Shown: positions 1 to 8,214 of the stretch, one piece after another
Position numbering within the stretch: the stretch's first letter is position 1
Layout of the letters: each line of letters starts with the position of its first letter
From: Lachnospiraceae bacterium
Lineage (GTDB): Bacteria; Bacillota; Clostridia; Lachnospirales; Lachnospiraceae
Direction of reading: 5' to 3'
DNA: 17,474 bases
Assembly: GCA_009774585.1 (NCBI GenBank)
Contig: VSOA01000050.1
Coordinates: 1 to 17,474 of the forward strand
The notes under the pieces: generated by a model
What the model was told of the DNA's origin: nothing
Seen by the model: only the letters and a program-made list of their open reading frames with translations
Database searches by the model: none
Made by a program: the position numbers and the translations under genes

Positions 1-81
1 ATATAATTCCCCTTTTTATTATGCACTTTGTTAAATATATATAATTTTTATTTGTTTTTTTTATATCTTTTTCCTATACTC

Positions 82-93
82 AAACGATAAACA
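82..93. promoter_or_regulatory. Possible LacI-family operator at the left edge
   Basis: The plus strand reads AAACGATAAACA here. The last 11 bases match one arm and the CG centre of the palindrome found downstream of the GH43 promoter at 8169-8184, and 12 of 16 positions match when the full sites are aligned. It lies past the terminator of the double esterase gene, in AT-rich DNA (1-117) with no gene, where a minus-strand gene beyond the left edge would have its promoter. I infer that the LacI protein of this locus may also control that unseen gene. The other half of the palindrome is poorly conserved, so this is tentative. Confidence 0.35.
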
Positions 94-117
94 TCATTTT
101 ATATATTCTATTTTACG

Positions 118-171
118 AAAAAAAAGAGATTGCACAGATAAAACAAAGCAGTTTCATCATTTCACAATCTC
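118..171 (-). terminator. Rho-independent terminator of the glycan/esterase operon
   Basis: Read on the minus strand, GAGATTG (171-165) pairs with CAATCTC (132-126). A second stem, GATGAAAC with GTTTTATC (158-151 and 144-137, one G-U pair), closes a six-base loop inside it. A run of eight T follows immediately (125-118). The structure begins 28 nt after the stop codon of the double esterase gene, which fits the end of the four-gene minus-strand operon. Confidence 0.85.
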
Positions 172-198
172 ATTTATCATTTCCTTTATCGTTTCAGC

Positions 199-2547
199 CT
201 ACCGGAAGACTTTTCTCAAAAAAGCATTCGCACAGTGTCTCCAGAAAGTCCAGTCATGATAACCGTATCCTTCAAAAAACTCGACAGACACGCCTGCTTC
301 CGATACCTTCTTTACATTTTCCACGGTGCCCGGATAGTGATCTTCCTCTGTACCGCATGCCACGAACAGCATCCTGAATCTTTTCCTGAAGGCTTCCGGA
401 TCAAGCAATATATCGCTATAATCCACTTCTTCGTCCTGTATCACAAGTCCGCTGGAAAACAGACCTGCCCAGGCAAACAGTTCCGGTCTCTCGAACACGG
501 TCCTCTGTGTCTGCATACCACCCATGGATAATCCTGCCATGGCACGATGGTCTCTGTCGGCAATAGTACGAAACGTTTTGTCAATATAGGGGACACAGCT
601 TCCCGGCAATTCCTGCGGAAACGCACTCAGCGCATAATGATAATTACCATTCTCCGGGAATGCGTAACCTGTAGTCATTACAATGATCATTTCCTCCATC
701 GCGCCTTCCGCGATCAGATTATCCGCAATATTTGAGAGTTTACCCTGCCAGAGCCAGCCCACTTCATTTTCCCCGCCGCCGTGTTGCAGATAGAGTACGG
801 GATATCTTTTCTCGATGTTCTTCTCATAAGAAGCCGGCGTATATACATAACACAGTTTCGTGCGTCCTGTAATCTCTGACGGATAATATTGATAATGCAC
901 GGTTCCGTGCGGCACCTGACGAATCCGGTATGCCTCAAAATCTTCCTCCGGCATTTCCAGATAATTGACCGCCTTGAAGCCGCCGTACCCCACCGGCGCA
1001 TTGTTGTCAACCACCTCCGTACCGTTCACATAACAGCCGTAATAATGGAAGCCCTTCTCAATGCCTGATACGTCGACGCTCCACCAGCCTTCTTCTGTCT
1101 GATGCAGCTCATACCGTCCCACTCCCCAAATATCCACTTCCACACGCTTTGCGCCCTCTGCGCGTATCCAGAATCTGGCGCTTCCCACGGAAACATCCAG
1201 AATCTCCGCTCCTGGATGTTCTTCTCTGTATCTTCCGTTCGGTCTGCCCTTTTCATCCACCGCATAAATCAGACCCTTATGAATCGGATCCGCCATCAAC
1301 ATGTGTTCTGCATAAGTCTGTGCATCCAACTGCGCCTTGTCAGCCGCCGGCTCTGCATAGACCCGTTTCATTTCCGATTCTGCATAAACCCGTGCCTTTT
1401 CCGTCTCCTTTGTACGGCCTGCCGCTCTAAAGAGCAGCATAGCAAAATCCCGCAGACTTTCCCGCCATACATGCCACTCATGATATCCTTCATAACAACG
1501 TTGTCCGCCCGCTACGCCGAGCGCCGCAAAACGGTCCGTATAAACCTTCTGTGCCTCGTCAAGACCTTTCTCACCTTGTCCTGCCGTCATAAGCACCGTC
1601 TGCATAGGATATTTATCGTGTGAAGCAAGGATTGTTTCCGTCTCATCGTCCCTTATGCCCGAAAATACACCAAGATGAGCAAACAATTCCGGATACCGGG
1701 ACACAATCTGCGTCGCCTGCGCCGAACCTAGCGACAATCCTGCCATAGCCCGGTTATCTCTGTCATGTTTCACCGGGAAACGGCTCTCCACGTAGGGAAT
1801 AATATCTTCTACCAGTTCTTTTCCGAAATCACCCGGGAAAAACACCGGGTCTTCCCCTTCTACAAAGGCATAACCACAGCACATCACCACAATCATTTCC
1901 TCTGCTTTTCCTTCAGCCAGCAGATTGTCCATAATAAAATTAAGCTTGCCGTTCCAGAGCCATCCGCTCTCACTTTCTCCCACACCATGCAGAATATAGA
2001 GCGCAGGATACTTTCTGCCTTCTTCTTTTCCAAAATTGGGCGGCAGATATACATAGCATTTCTTCCTATGGCCATTCTGCCCGGAACGATAGCTGTGAAT
2101 CTGCACATCTCCATGCGGCACATCTTTGAGATACCAAAAATCACTTCCCTCTCCCGGCAGTTCAAAGAAATTATTTACGCCGAAACAGCCGTAAGCAAAG
2201 GGCGCGTAAGGATTTGTTGCCTGTACGCCGTCCACAAACCACCTGTGATAATGAAATCCCGGCAGAATCCCGGAAACATTCTTCTTAAAATACCCTTTCT
2301 CGTCCTTATCTAAGGCAATCTTATCCGACCCCAGACTGCCGCCATAACCGGACACTTCCACCGTCTCCGCCTCCGGTGCATACATGGTGAAAGTAACGCT
2401 CTTGTCTTCTTCTACCTTTACGCCACAAGTCTCCTCAACATAACGAATCGATACCTTTCCCTCTGCTCTGTTAAACTCCGCTTTTTTACGAATCGGATCA
2501 AAGAAGAGCGGATACATTGTCGCTGCCTGATTTAGCTTTTTTGCCAT
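199..2547 (-). CDS. Tandem double esterase (two CE1/esterase D-like units)
   Basis: This 782-residue protein contains the same module twice: an Ig/CBM48-like N-terminal beta domain followed by an alpha/beta hydrolase of the enterochelin esterase/feruloyl esterase (CE1, esterase D) type. Unit 1 spans about residues 10-375 and unit 2 about 418-782. Each has its own nucleophile elbow (GLSLG, Ser272; GLSMG, Ser674) and catalytic-histidine segment (GYHEWHVW, His356; GYHDWTFW, His764), so both look catalytically complete. The acidic residue is less clear in unit 1 (GQGEKG) than in unit 2 (GTEED). A charged linker at about 376-415 joins them. There is no signal peptide, so a cytoplasmic enzyme removing acyl or feruloyl groups from imported oligosaccharides is inferred. 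The start follows GGAGG by five bases. It is the last gene before the terminator at 118-171. The substrate cannot be read from the sequence. Confidence 0.85.
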   Translation of the reverse strand: MAKKLNQAATMYPLFFDPIRKKAEFNRAEGKVSIRYVEETCGVKVEEDKSVTFTMYAPEAETVEVSGYGGSLGSDKIALDKDEKGYFKKNVSGILPGFHYHRWFVDGVQATNPYAPFAYGCFGVNNFFELPGEGSDFWYLKDVPHGDVQIHSYRSGQNGHRKKCYVYLPPNFGKEEGRKYPALYILHGVGESESGWLWNGKLNFIMDNLLAEGKAEEMIVVMCCGYAFVEGEDPVFFPGDFGKELVEDIIPYVESRFPVKHDRDNRAMAGLSLGSAQATQIVSRYPELFAHLGVFSGIRDDETETILASHDKYPMQTVLMTAGQGEKGLDEAQKVYTDRFAALGVAGGQRCYEGYHEWHVWRESLRDFAMLLFRAAGRTKETEKARVYAESEMKRVYAEPAADKAQLDAQTYAEHMLMADPIHKGLIYAVDEKGRPNGRYREEHPGAEILDVSVGSARFWIRAEGAKRVEVDIWGVGRYELHQTEEGWWSVDVSGIEKGFHYYGCYVNGTEVVDNNAPVGYGGFKAVNYLEMPEEDFEAYRIRQVPHGTVHYQYYPSEITGRTKLCYVYTPASYEKNIEKRYPVLYLQHGGGENEVGWLWQGKLSNIADNLIAEGAMEEMIIVMTTGYAFPENGNYHYALSAFPQELPGSCVPYIDKTFRTIADRDHRAMAGLSMGGMQTQRTVFERPELFAWAGLFSSGLVIQDEEVDYSDILLDPEAFRKRFRMLFVACGTEEDHYPGTVENVKKVSEAGVSVEFFEGYGYHDWTFWRHCANAFLRKVFR

Positions 2548-2562
2548 ACTTTCCTCCTGACT

Positions 2563-2580
2563 GCCGGCATAAATGCCGAC
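2563..2580 (-). other. Hairpin just upstream of the double esterase ribosome binding site
   Basis: GCCGGCA and TGCCGAC (2563-2569, 2574-2580) form a seven-base-pair stem, including one G-U pair, around a TAAA loop. On the mRNA it ends six bases before the GGAGG of the downstream start codon. The run of T next to it lies on the plus-strand side, so it is not a terminator for the minus-strand operon. It may stabilise a 5' end or tune translation; this is inference. Confidence 0.4.
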
Positions 2581-2611
2581 CTTTTTCTTTAGAATGCTGT
2601 TTCCAATAATT

Positions 2612-2654
2612 GGTATAACGATTTACTATACTTGTTTCGCTAAAGCTTAAGCAA
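2612..2654 (-). promoter_or_regulatory. Possible internal promoter with operator-like site before the double esterase
   Basis: On the minus strand TTGCTT (2654-2649) is followed after 18 bases by TATAGT (2630-2625), a fair sigmaA promoter that overlaps the end of the upstream esterase gene. The segment 2612-2627 covers the -10 box and likely start point and matches the GH43 operator at 11 of 16 positions, sharing the central TAACGAT. A separate perfect palindrome, CCAATAATTGG, lies at 2603-2613. I infer a secondary promoter under the same LacI-type control. Confidence 0.4.
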
Positions 2655-2658
2655 TTTA

Positions 2659-5283
2659 TTATAATGCAAGCGCTGCCGCAACGGTCTGCGCGTACAGCCT
2701 CGCCAGAAAATCATTGGGGTGGTTTAGCCAGTTTCCTGTAAGATCGATATATCTCTTCCGTGTGTTTATTTCACGATGCACTTCTTGTACGTCCGCCAGT
2801 CCGACCCCTTCCCGGCAAAGTCCCCTGAGCGCCTCCGCATATTCTTCCTGATGTGCCATAAAATACATAGGCGGCGTCCCACACAAAGGATTCGGCAGCG
2901 TAGTGGAAACAAGTAACACTTCCGTCTGCGGGCTGTCCTTCTTGATTGCATCAATCAGTCTCTGCGTCTTTTCACGGTATTCCTCCATGCCACAGCGGTC
3001 GTTCATACCAAAACCTAAGATAACAAGATCCGGTTGATATCTTCCTGCCCTGTTATAAGCATTCTCAATGGCCCATTCCGTATCCATACCGCTCAACGAC
3101 GTATTATGGAAGCTGACGGAACTATCCCACTTCTCCTCTATCCGGTGAAGTAAAAGTTTCGCCCAGACAGGCTGTCCCGGCTGTTGTCCGTACTTTCCGC
3201 TGCAATCAAATCCACAGCAGATACTGTCGCCGAACAAAACAATCTTTACAGGTTCTTTCTTTGCCACCTTCTCCTGCAGACGCGGCAGGCTCTCCATATT
3301 GCTCTTTTGCACCGCATGAAACTGCTTCCCTGCCGTGGTGTAAGTTACGGCAGTCTGCCACTTGGTTACAAGTTCCGGATGGCCGATTGGCTCCAGATTA
3401 ATAAATTTCCCATTGGCAGCCGCAACCGGTCCGAAATCCAGTCCAAAATGACTCTTTTCAAGGGCTTGCCGCGCTTCTTCCTCGGTATCATAGAAGAACG
3501 TCCCCCAGCCGGTATGCGGAATTGAACTATCCTTCGTCAGCACCAGATTTCCATCCTCAACCTTGTAATCCCGTTCCTGTTTATAGGCAGTTTCGCCATC
3601 ATAACTTTCCACACAAAGAATCCGCTCCGGAGGGAATAAAAACGGCGCTTTCACCATACCGTCTTCCTCAATCATCGCAAAAGTTTCCCGATAAACCGTA
3701 TCAGTCTCCCAAAGCGGCTTCATCCACTCCTCGCACCAGCGCTCTCCCTTCTCCAGCCGTTCCTTGACTTTATCTATCAGAAACGCCTTAAAGGGCGTTT
3801 CTTTCTTATAAGAAACAACAGGACCATCGGCTGTAAATATCATCTCGCAGGGTTCCTCTTTCGTATATGGTTTCCATTCCGGCATCGGGCTTCCGTCCGC
3901 ATCCTGCCCGTTGGGGTCTCCCGTTTTTATAAAGTTCGCCCAGTAATTACACATTTTTCTCGCCAGATCATAATGGTGCCCCACAAAGGGCCGCCAGCAC
4001 TTCGCCAGTGTCTCGAAGAAAAACCACAAGTCGCACGAATGGAACGTCCCCGGATTGTCCTCCCCCGGAATATCCGGTGTAAAGCGGTAATAATAATAGT
4101 TCCGACCGTTATCAGTAATATCATTTTCTTTTCTGCTGTACGAAAAAAGCGCCTTAGCCGAGCACTCCAGCCCATTCACCTTCGCATATTTTCCCTCTTC
4201 AGACATGTCTCTGGTTTCCGGAAATGCCAAAAAGGTTTCCGCCTTATCCCCAAACAGTTTCTTCGCCTTCTTCTCCAGCTCCTGATCGTCTTTTGCCACA
4301 AGGAAGCTCGGAAATTCATCCGCCGTATTGCCCGCCATCACAGAAACCGGGGCACATTTTCCTTCCAAGAACATCGTCAGCGGATCTCCCACGCAGAACC
4401 GTCCATCCACCACGGTAAACATCCTCGGAAATATCTGCGCATACTCCGCATATTTGTCACGGATGTAGAAAGCATCCAGCGCTCTTGCCTCTTCCAGATT
4501 TGCTACACCAAGGAAATCAAAGAAATTCTGTCCGCTTTCCTCCGCCTTGCACAAAGACTGCGGAATTCCGATGCCGCCTTCTTCATAAGGGCTTCTGATC
4601 ATAGCGCTCATGATTACCGCTCTTTGGAATAATCCTGCATTGTCGGGACATGCCATCTGACTTAAAACGCTTCCGCCGCCCGCGGACTGCCCCGCAATCG
4701 TAATATTATCCGGGTCTCCGCCAAAAGCCGCAATGTTACGGATCACCCAGCGGATTCCTGCCTGCTGGTCCAGGCTTCCGAAATTAGCGGGCGCTTCCGG
4801 CTGCTCCAATGTAATTTGAGGATGCGCAAGAAATCCAAACACATTAATCCTGTAATTTACAGAAACCACCACCACGCCCCTGCGCGCCAGCCGTTCTCCG
4901 TCAAACTCCATTTCTGCAGGATTCCCCCACTGCAGCGCGCCGCCGTAAAACCACACCAGTACCGGCAGTTTCTCATCTGCGCTCTTAGCCCCGGTCCAGA
5001 CATTCAGATACAGACAGTCTTCGTCCATCGGAATCTCCGGATCCACATTCCATTCACGGTTGTAAATGGTGTCGCCGAGTCCCGGCACATCCTGCACGGA
5101 AATAGGCGCAAACCGTGAAGCATCTCTTATCCCTTCCCAATTCTCACAAGGCTGCGGCGCACGCCATCTGTTCTTTCCCACAGGCGGCGCTGCGAAGGGA
5201 ATCCCTTTAAATGCCGTAATCCGCGGATCTGCCGCCTCAATTCCCCTAATCCGCCCGTTCTCTGTTTTTACTTCTCTTATCAT
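2659..5283 (-). CDS. Fusion of type-B carboxylesterase and SGNH hydrolase
   Basis: From the chosen ATG the protein has 874 residues. About residues 1-510 form a complete type-B carboxylesterase (para-nitrobenzyl esterase family) with GQSAGG (Ser200), the acid in NTADEF (Glu323) and GTFHSCDLWF (His415). About 535-874 form a complete SGNH/GDSL hydrolase with its own N-terminal beta domain, GDSICCG (Ser687), GFGMND (Asn761) and NHPND (His855). The usual Asp three residues before that His is absent (Trp at that position), so the acid must come from elsewhere or the site works as a dyad. The start at 5283 is preferred because GGGGGA lies eight bases upstream; the in-frame ATG at 5298 has no such site. 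There is no signal peptide. It lies between the lacI-type gene and the double esterase. Likely role: removing acetyl or other acyl groups from sugars or aglycones in the cytoplasm. Confidence 0.85.
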   Translation of the reverse strand: MIREVKTENGRIRGIEAADPRITAFKGIPFAAPPVGKNRWRAPQPCENWEGIRDASRFAPISVQDVPGLGDTIYNREWNVDPEIPMDEDCLYLNVWTGAKSADEKLPVLVWFYGGALQWGNPAEMEFDGERLARRGVVVVSVNYRINVFGFLAHPQITLEQPEAPANFGSLDQQAGIRWVIRNIAAFGGDPDNITIAGQSAGGGSVLSQMACPDNAGLFQRAVIMSAMIRSPYEEGGIGIPQSLCKAEESGQNFFDFLGVANLEEARALDAFYIRDKYAEYAQIFPRMFTVVDGRFCVGDPLTMFLEGKCAPVSVMAGNTADEFPSFLVAKDDQELEKKAKKLFGDKAETFLAFPETRDMSEEGKYAKVNGLECSAKALFSYSRKENDITDNGRNYYYYRFTPDIPGEDNPGTFHSCDLWFFFETLAKCWRPFVGHHYDLARKMCNYWANFIKTGDPNGQDADGSPMPEWKPYTKEEPCEMIFTADGPVVSYKKETPFKAFLIDKVKERLEKGERWCEEWMKPLWETDTVYRETFAMIEEDGMVKAPFLFPPERILCVESYDGETAYKQERDYKVEDGNLVLTKDSSIPHTGWGTFFYDTEEEARQALEKSHFGLDFGPVAAANGKFINLEPIGHPELVTKWQTAVTYTTAGKQFHAVQKSNMESLPRLQEKVAKKEPVKIVLFGDSICCGFDCSGKYGQQPGQPVWAKLLLHRIEEKWDSSVSFHNTSLSGMDTEWAIENAYNRAGRYQPDLVILGFGMNDRCGMEEYREKTQRLIDAIKKDSPQTEVLLVSTTLPNPLCGTPPMYFMAHQEEYAEALRGLCREGVGLADVQEVHREINTRKRYIDLTGNWLNHPNDFLARLYAQTVAAALAL

Positions 5284-5386
5284 GTAAATTTCCCCCATTC
5301 TGACTCAATCTGCCATAACTTTGCCCCATACCCTCTACTGAAGCGTCCCGCAATGTGAATTCTGTTCCCTATCCATATATGCCATG

Positions 5387-6436
5387 TTAAGGGATGATAC
5401 ATTTTACGGATTCCCTCTCGATTAACGTACAAGGAATCTTCTTTTCCACAACGTTTTTGGTATGTAATGACTGTCCACTCTCCAGACTGTCAAGCAAAAG
5501 ACACGCCGATTCGATGCCGATTCTTCTTAAACTTAGCTCCATAGTCGTAAGCCGTGGGTAAAAATATTCGGAAATATCCCGATTATCGAACCCTACTATG
5601 GAAATTTCTTCTCCGATCTGCACCCCCTTTTCATGAAAATAGTCATACACGCCGCCCGTCATATTATCATTCATACAGAAAATAGCGGTAAGTCCTTCCT
5701 GCGCCAGAAAACGCGCCTGTTCATACCCGGATGGTCTCTCCCAGTCTCCGTAACGCACCCACGCCGGATTATAGAAGATTTTCTCCTCAAACAAAGCCGT
5801 CTGGTAGCCCATCAAACGCTTCTGTGTATGGATATTATCTTTCTTACCGCCGATAACGCCGATTCTTCGGTGTCCTTTGGAAATCAGATATTTTGTCATA
5901 TCGTATCCGCCCTTTTCATCGTCTATCACGATTGACGGTACTTTTTCGGATTCCGTATATGCATATACCATAACGCTGGGAATGCTGTTATGTTCCGCCA
6001 GATAGGGGATAATCCTCCCATGGCCCGCCACATAAAGAAGACCGTCCACTTTGAGGGAAATCATCTCCTGCATTACGGGGTCCATAACAGAACGGTATGC
6101 CGTGTCATTATGATACCATGTATCGTTCCATCTCATATAAAGGCGCATATTCTGTATCATCGTACGATACCCTTTCGCCTCGCAGACCTCCATGATTCCT
6201 TCCAGAATCTCCGGCGTTGTAAACTGATCGATTTCCTCTGCAACAATACCGATACAGTTCGTCTTTTTCCGGCGAAGTCCCTGCGCGATATAATCCGGCT
6301 GATAACCTCTGCGGTGTACTACTTCCAATACTTTCTGTCTCGTCTCTTCACTCACCTTCGGCCGCCCGTTTAAAATATTAGACACCGTAGTCGCCGATAC
6401 GTTACACTCTTTTGCAATTTCTTTCAACGTTACCAT
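5387..6436 (-). CDS. LacI-family transcriptional regulator
   Basis: This 349-residue regulator has the usual LacI/GalR length and order. An N-terminal helix-turn-helix (residues 2-22, with VSATTVSNILNG) and a hinge helix (about 45-57, GLRRKKT) precede a periplasmic-binding-protein-like sensor domain (KTNCIGIV onward). Typical core motifs are GHRRIGVIGG, AIFCMNDN and ISIVGFDNRDISEYFYPRLTTM. The ATG at 6436 is chosen because AGGAGG sits eight bases upstream; a GTG three codons earlier would overlap that site. It is the second gene of the operon, 48 bases after the GH43 gene, so it is placed to repress its own operon through the palindrome at 8169-8184. The inducer is unknown but is probably a sugar released from the imported glycan. 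Confidence 0.93.
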   Translation of the reverse strand: MVTLKEIAKECNVSATTVSNILNGRPKVSEETRQKVLEVVHRRGYQPDYIAQGLRRKKTNCIGIVAEEIDQFTTPEILEGIMEVCEAKGYRTMIQNMRLYMRWNDTWYHNDTAYRSVMDPVMQEMISLKVDGLLYVAGHGRIIPYLAEHNSIPSVMVYAYTESEKVPSIVIDDEKGGYDMTKYLISKGHRRIGVIGGKKDNIHTQKRLMGYQTALFEEKIFYNPAWVRYGDWERPSGYEQARFLAQEGLTAIFCMNDNMTGGVYDYFHEKGVQIGEEISIVGFDNRDISEYFYPRLTTMELSLRRIGIESACLLLDSLESGQSLHTKNVVEKKIPCTLIERESVKCIIP

Positions 6437-6484
6437 AACCCTCACCTCCTATCTGAATGATTCATATCATCCCTTTCATTGGCT

Positions 6485-8128
6485 TCATTTCGCCTGCACT
6501 TTGATAATTATTTTCATTTTCACATCACTAACCTCTCCGTTGACATCTTCCTGAAAGGACATACCGAATACCGGAGAACCGTCCTTTCTGAAATGGATTC
6601 TCCTGATGCCGTCGCATCGCAGCGTACTGTCCGGCGAAGTTTCTGCATGATAAGAAATCATCAGTTCGCCGTCTTCGCTGTAAAAGAAAGCATTATGCCC
6701 GGGTCCGTATTCTCCCTCTACGGAGTAAAAGCTGAGCACTGGCCAGAGATTCTTCTCCCAAGACGCCAGATCAAGCAGATCATCCTTTTCATCGGCACTA
6801 AGAAGTCCCACTGCATATGTATAGCTGTTCGCCGAGCCGCCGGAGTACGTTAGATAAACTTTCCCGTCTCTGTAAAATGCATACGGACCTTCATTGTTGA
6901 TCGTTCCTGAAACATTTTCCCATCCGTAAAGAGGTCGTGTAAGCAATACCGGTTCGCTGGTAAGCCGCCACGGCTCCTCCTCGTCTATCGTCGCAATATA
7001 GAGCATGGACCCCGTATCCGTAGATTTTCCTATATCTCTTCTGCCGGACCAGACTACATAAGAAACTCGCGCTGTCTTCAAATATGTCATATCCAGAGTG
7101 ATTTTGTTGTCTCCCGCAAGAAAACTGCCGTCCTTTTTGCAAATCCGCACCGGATTCTCCCAGTCTTCTTCTCTGATGATGCTCCCATTCTTCTTAAGCC
7201 TCATCAGATGACACTGCGGTCCCCACTCCTCATTGCTGACAGCGAATAGGATGTACAGTTCTCCTCCGATCACATGAAACTCCGGCGCCCAGAAGGTTTG
7301 TACAAATCCTCGCTTCCCATCCTGCGGAAGAATCAGATGCTCTTTGATTCCTTCCGCAAACAGACCGGAAACCGAATCCGCCTCGCGGACATAAATGCCG
7401 ATGTCATTGAGATTATCATTAGTCGCAATAAAATACCACTTGTCTTCCCACCGGAATAATACCGGATCGCCATATCCCCTTGCCAGAGGAAAAGGATATC
7501 TCTCCTGACACACTCTGCCCCGCACCGTATATTCACCCGGTCTGTTAAAATCTATATTCTCTGTCTCCCAATCCACTCTCTTTATCGCTTCGGAACCATC
7601 GGAATATACTGCCACTGCGCATATCTGTTCCAATTCTCTTTTGCTGCCCACCTGAACGTTTGCAGGCGTCTGTGTCTCCACATGCCGCATGGGCATCCAA
7701 TAATCTGCCGCCCGAAGGACTAAATCTTTGTCAAGTTCTATGCTGTCCGTCGCTTCTTTCGGTGAAGCAATTCCATCCTCCACCAGCCCACTCTCTTCAA
7801 AGCAAAGAAAATCTTCCGTATACCAGCATAGTCTTTTGCCTTCCGCTTGTGTATCGATATCTCCGTTTTCACAAGTCTGCACCGCCATAATATAGAAACC
7901 CTTATCTTCTGCCGCAAAAATAACCGGTTTTGTCAGTCCTTTCGGAAGAAGCGTATCATCCGGAAGGATCTCGGCTTTCGCAAAAAGAATACCATAATTT
8001 TTGTGAAACGGATAAAATTGCTTTCCATCAATACTATAAGCCATATGAATGCTGTTTGCCAGTCCGTCGGGATAATTTTCTTCAATCGCTCTAGTATAAA
8101 CCCTTAAATACGCCTTGTTTCCCATCAT
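6485..8128 (-). CDS. GH43-family glycoside hydrolase with N-terminal accessory domains
   Basis: From the chosen start it has 547 residues. About 1-115 form a beta-rich region resembling a partial propeller (HMAYSIDGKQFYP, NYGILFA). About 155-205 look like a bacterial Ig-like (Big_4) domain. About 215-525 form a five-bladed GH43 catalytic domain. The GH43 acids are visible: base in GYGDPVL (Asp221), pKa modulator in ITLDMTYL (Asp346) and acid in NEGPYAF (Glu413). WAPEFH and the metal-site GPGHNAFF (His478) are also present. GH43 enzymes are usually beta-xylosidases or alpha-L-arabinofuranosidases; which this is cannot be decided here. There is no signal peptide. The start at 8128 has GAGGGAG upstream. 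The in-frame ATG at 8185 lies at the edge of the -10 box and would be upstream of the transcript start, so it is rejected. It is the first gene of the operon. Confidence 0.85.
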   Translation of the reverse strand: MMGNKAYLRVYTRAIEENYPDGLANSIHMAYSIDGKQFYPFHKNYGILFAKAEILPDDTLLPKGLTKPVIFAAEDKGFYIMAVQTCENGDIDTQAEGKRLCWYTEDFLCFEESGLVEDGIASPKEATDSIELDKDLVLRAADYWMPMRHVETQTPANVQVGSKRELEQICAVAVYSDGSEAIKRVDWETENIDFNRPGEYTVRGRVCQERYPFPLARGYGDPVLFRWEDKWYFIATNDNLNDIGIYVREADSVSGLFAEGIKEHLILPQDGKRGFVQTFWAPEFHVIGGELYILFAVSNEEWGPQCHLMRLKKNGSIIREEDWENPVRICKKDGSFLAGDNKITLDMTYLKTARVSYVVWSGRRDIGKSTDTGSMLYIATIDEEEPWRLTSEPVLLTRPLYGWENVSGTINNEGPYAFYRDGKVYLTYSGGSANSYTYAVGLLSADEKDDLLDLASWEKNLWPVLSFYSVEGEYGPGHNAFFYSEDGELMISYHAETSPDSTLRCDGIRRIHFRKDGSPVFGMSFQEDVNGEVSDVKMKIIIKVQAK

Positions 8129-8168
8129 ATATTCTCCCTCTTTTCTCTTTGATATGGCGTTCGCGTTC

Positions 8169-8184
8169 TGTTTATCGTTAAACA
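8169..8184. promoter_or_regulatory. LacI-type operator, CG-centred palindrome
   Basis: TGTTTATCGTTAAACA is a 16-bp palindrome with seven of eight base pairs symmetric and a central CG, the design bound by LacI/GalR proteins, whose hinge helix inserts at the central CG. It starts two bases after the -10 box of the GH43 promoter and covers the expected transcription start, the classic position for a repressor site. The LacI-family regulator encoded in the same operon is the obvious candidate to bind it. Confidence 0.8.
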
Positions 8185-8185
8185 T

Positions 8186-8214
8186 ATCATATTGCTATTT
8201 TTGAAACCTGTCAA
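8186..8214 (-). promoter_or_regulatory. SigmaA promoter of the GH43-lacI-esterase operon
   Basis: The minus strand shows TTGACA (8214-8209), a 17-base spacer and TATGAT (8191-8186), which matches the consensus at 11 of 12 positions. The start point should be near 8179, leaving a leader of about 50 bases before the ATG at 8128. Such a strong promoter covered by an operator suggests tight repression with high output when induced. Confidence 0.85.

Noticed and set aside
1..198. A riboswitch or small RNA in the AT-rich left edge
   Set aside because: Apart from the terminator and the operator-like sequence, the stretch is low-complexity AT-rich DNA with no conserved aptamer pattern that I recognise.
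1102..1623. Long plus-strand open frame of 173 codons opposite the double esterase
   Set aside because: It is the reverse-strand shadow of a clear coding region, rich in Cys, His, Arg and Ser, with no recognisable domain and no convincing ribosome site.
2563..2580. Hairpin as a plus-strand terminator, because TTTTT follows it on that strand
   Set aside because: No gene or promoter on the plus strand leads into it; both neighbouring genes are on the minus strand, so termination there has no purpose.
3780..3801. Perfect inverted repeat GAAACGCC/GGCGTTTC as an internal terminator
   Set aside because: It lies in the middle of the carboxylesterase coding region, no T run follows on either strand, and the codons read through it normally.
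8169..8184. CcpA catabolite-repression (cre) site
   Set aside because: Cre sites are 14-bp palindromes with TG and CA ten bases apart around the CG. Here the TG and CA are twelve bases apart, and the fit to a dedicated LacI-family operator beside its own regulator gene is better.
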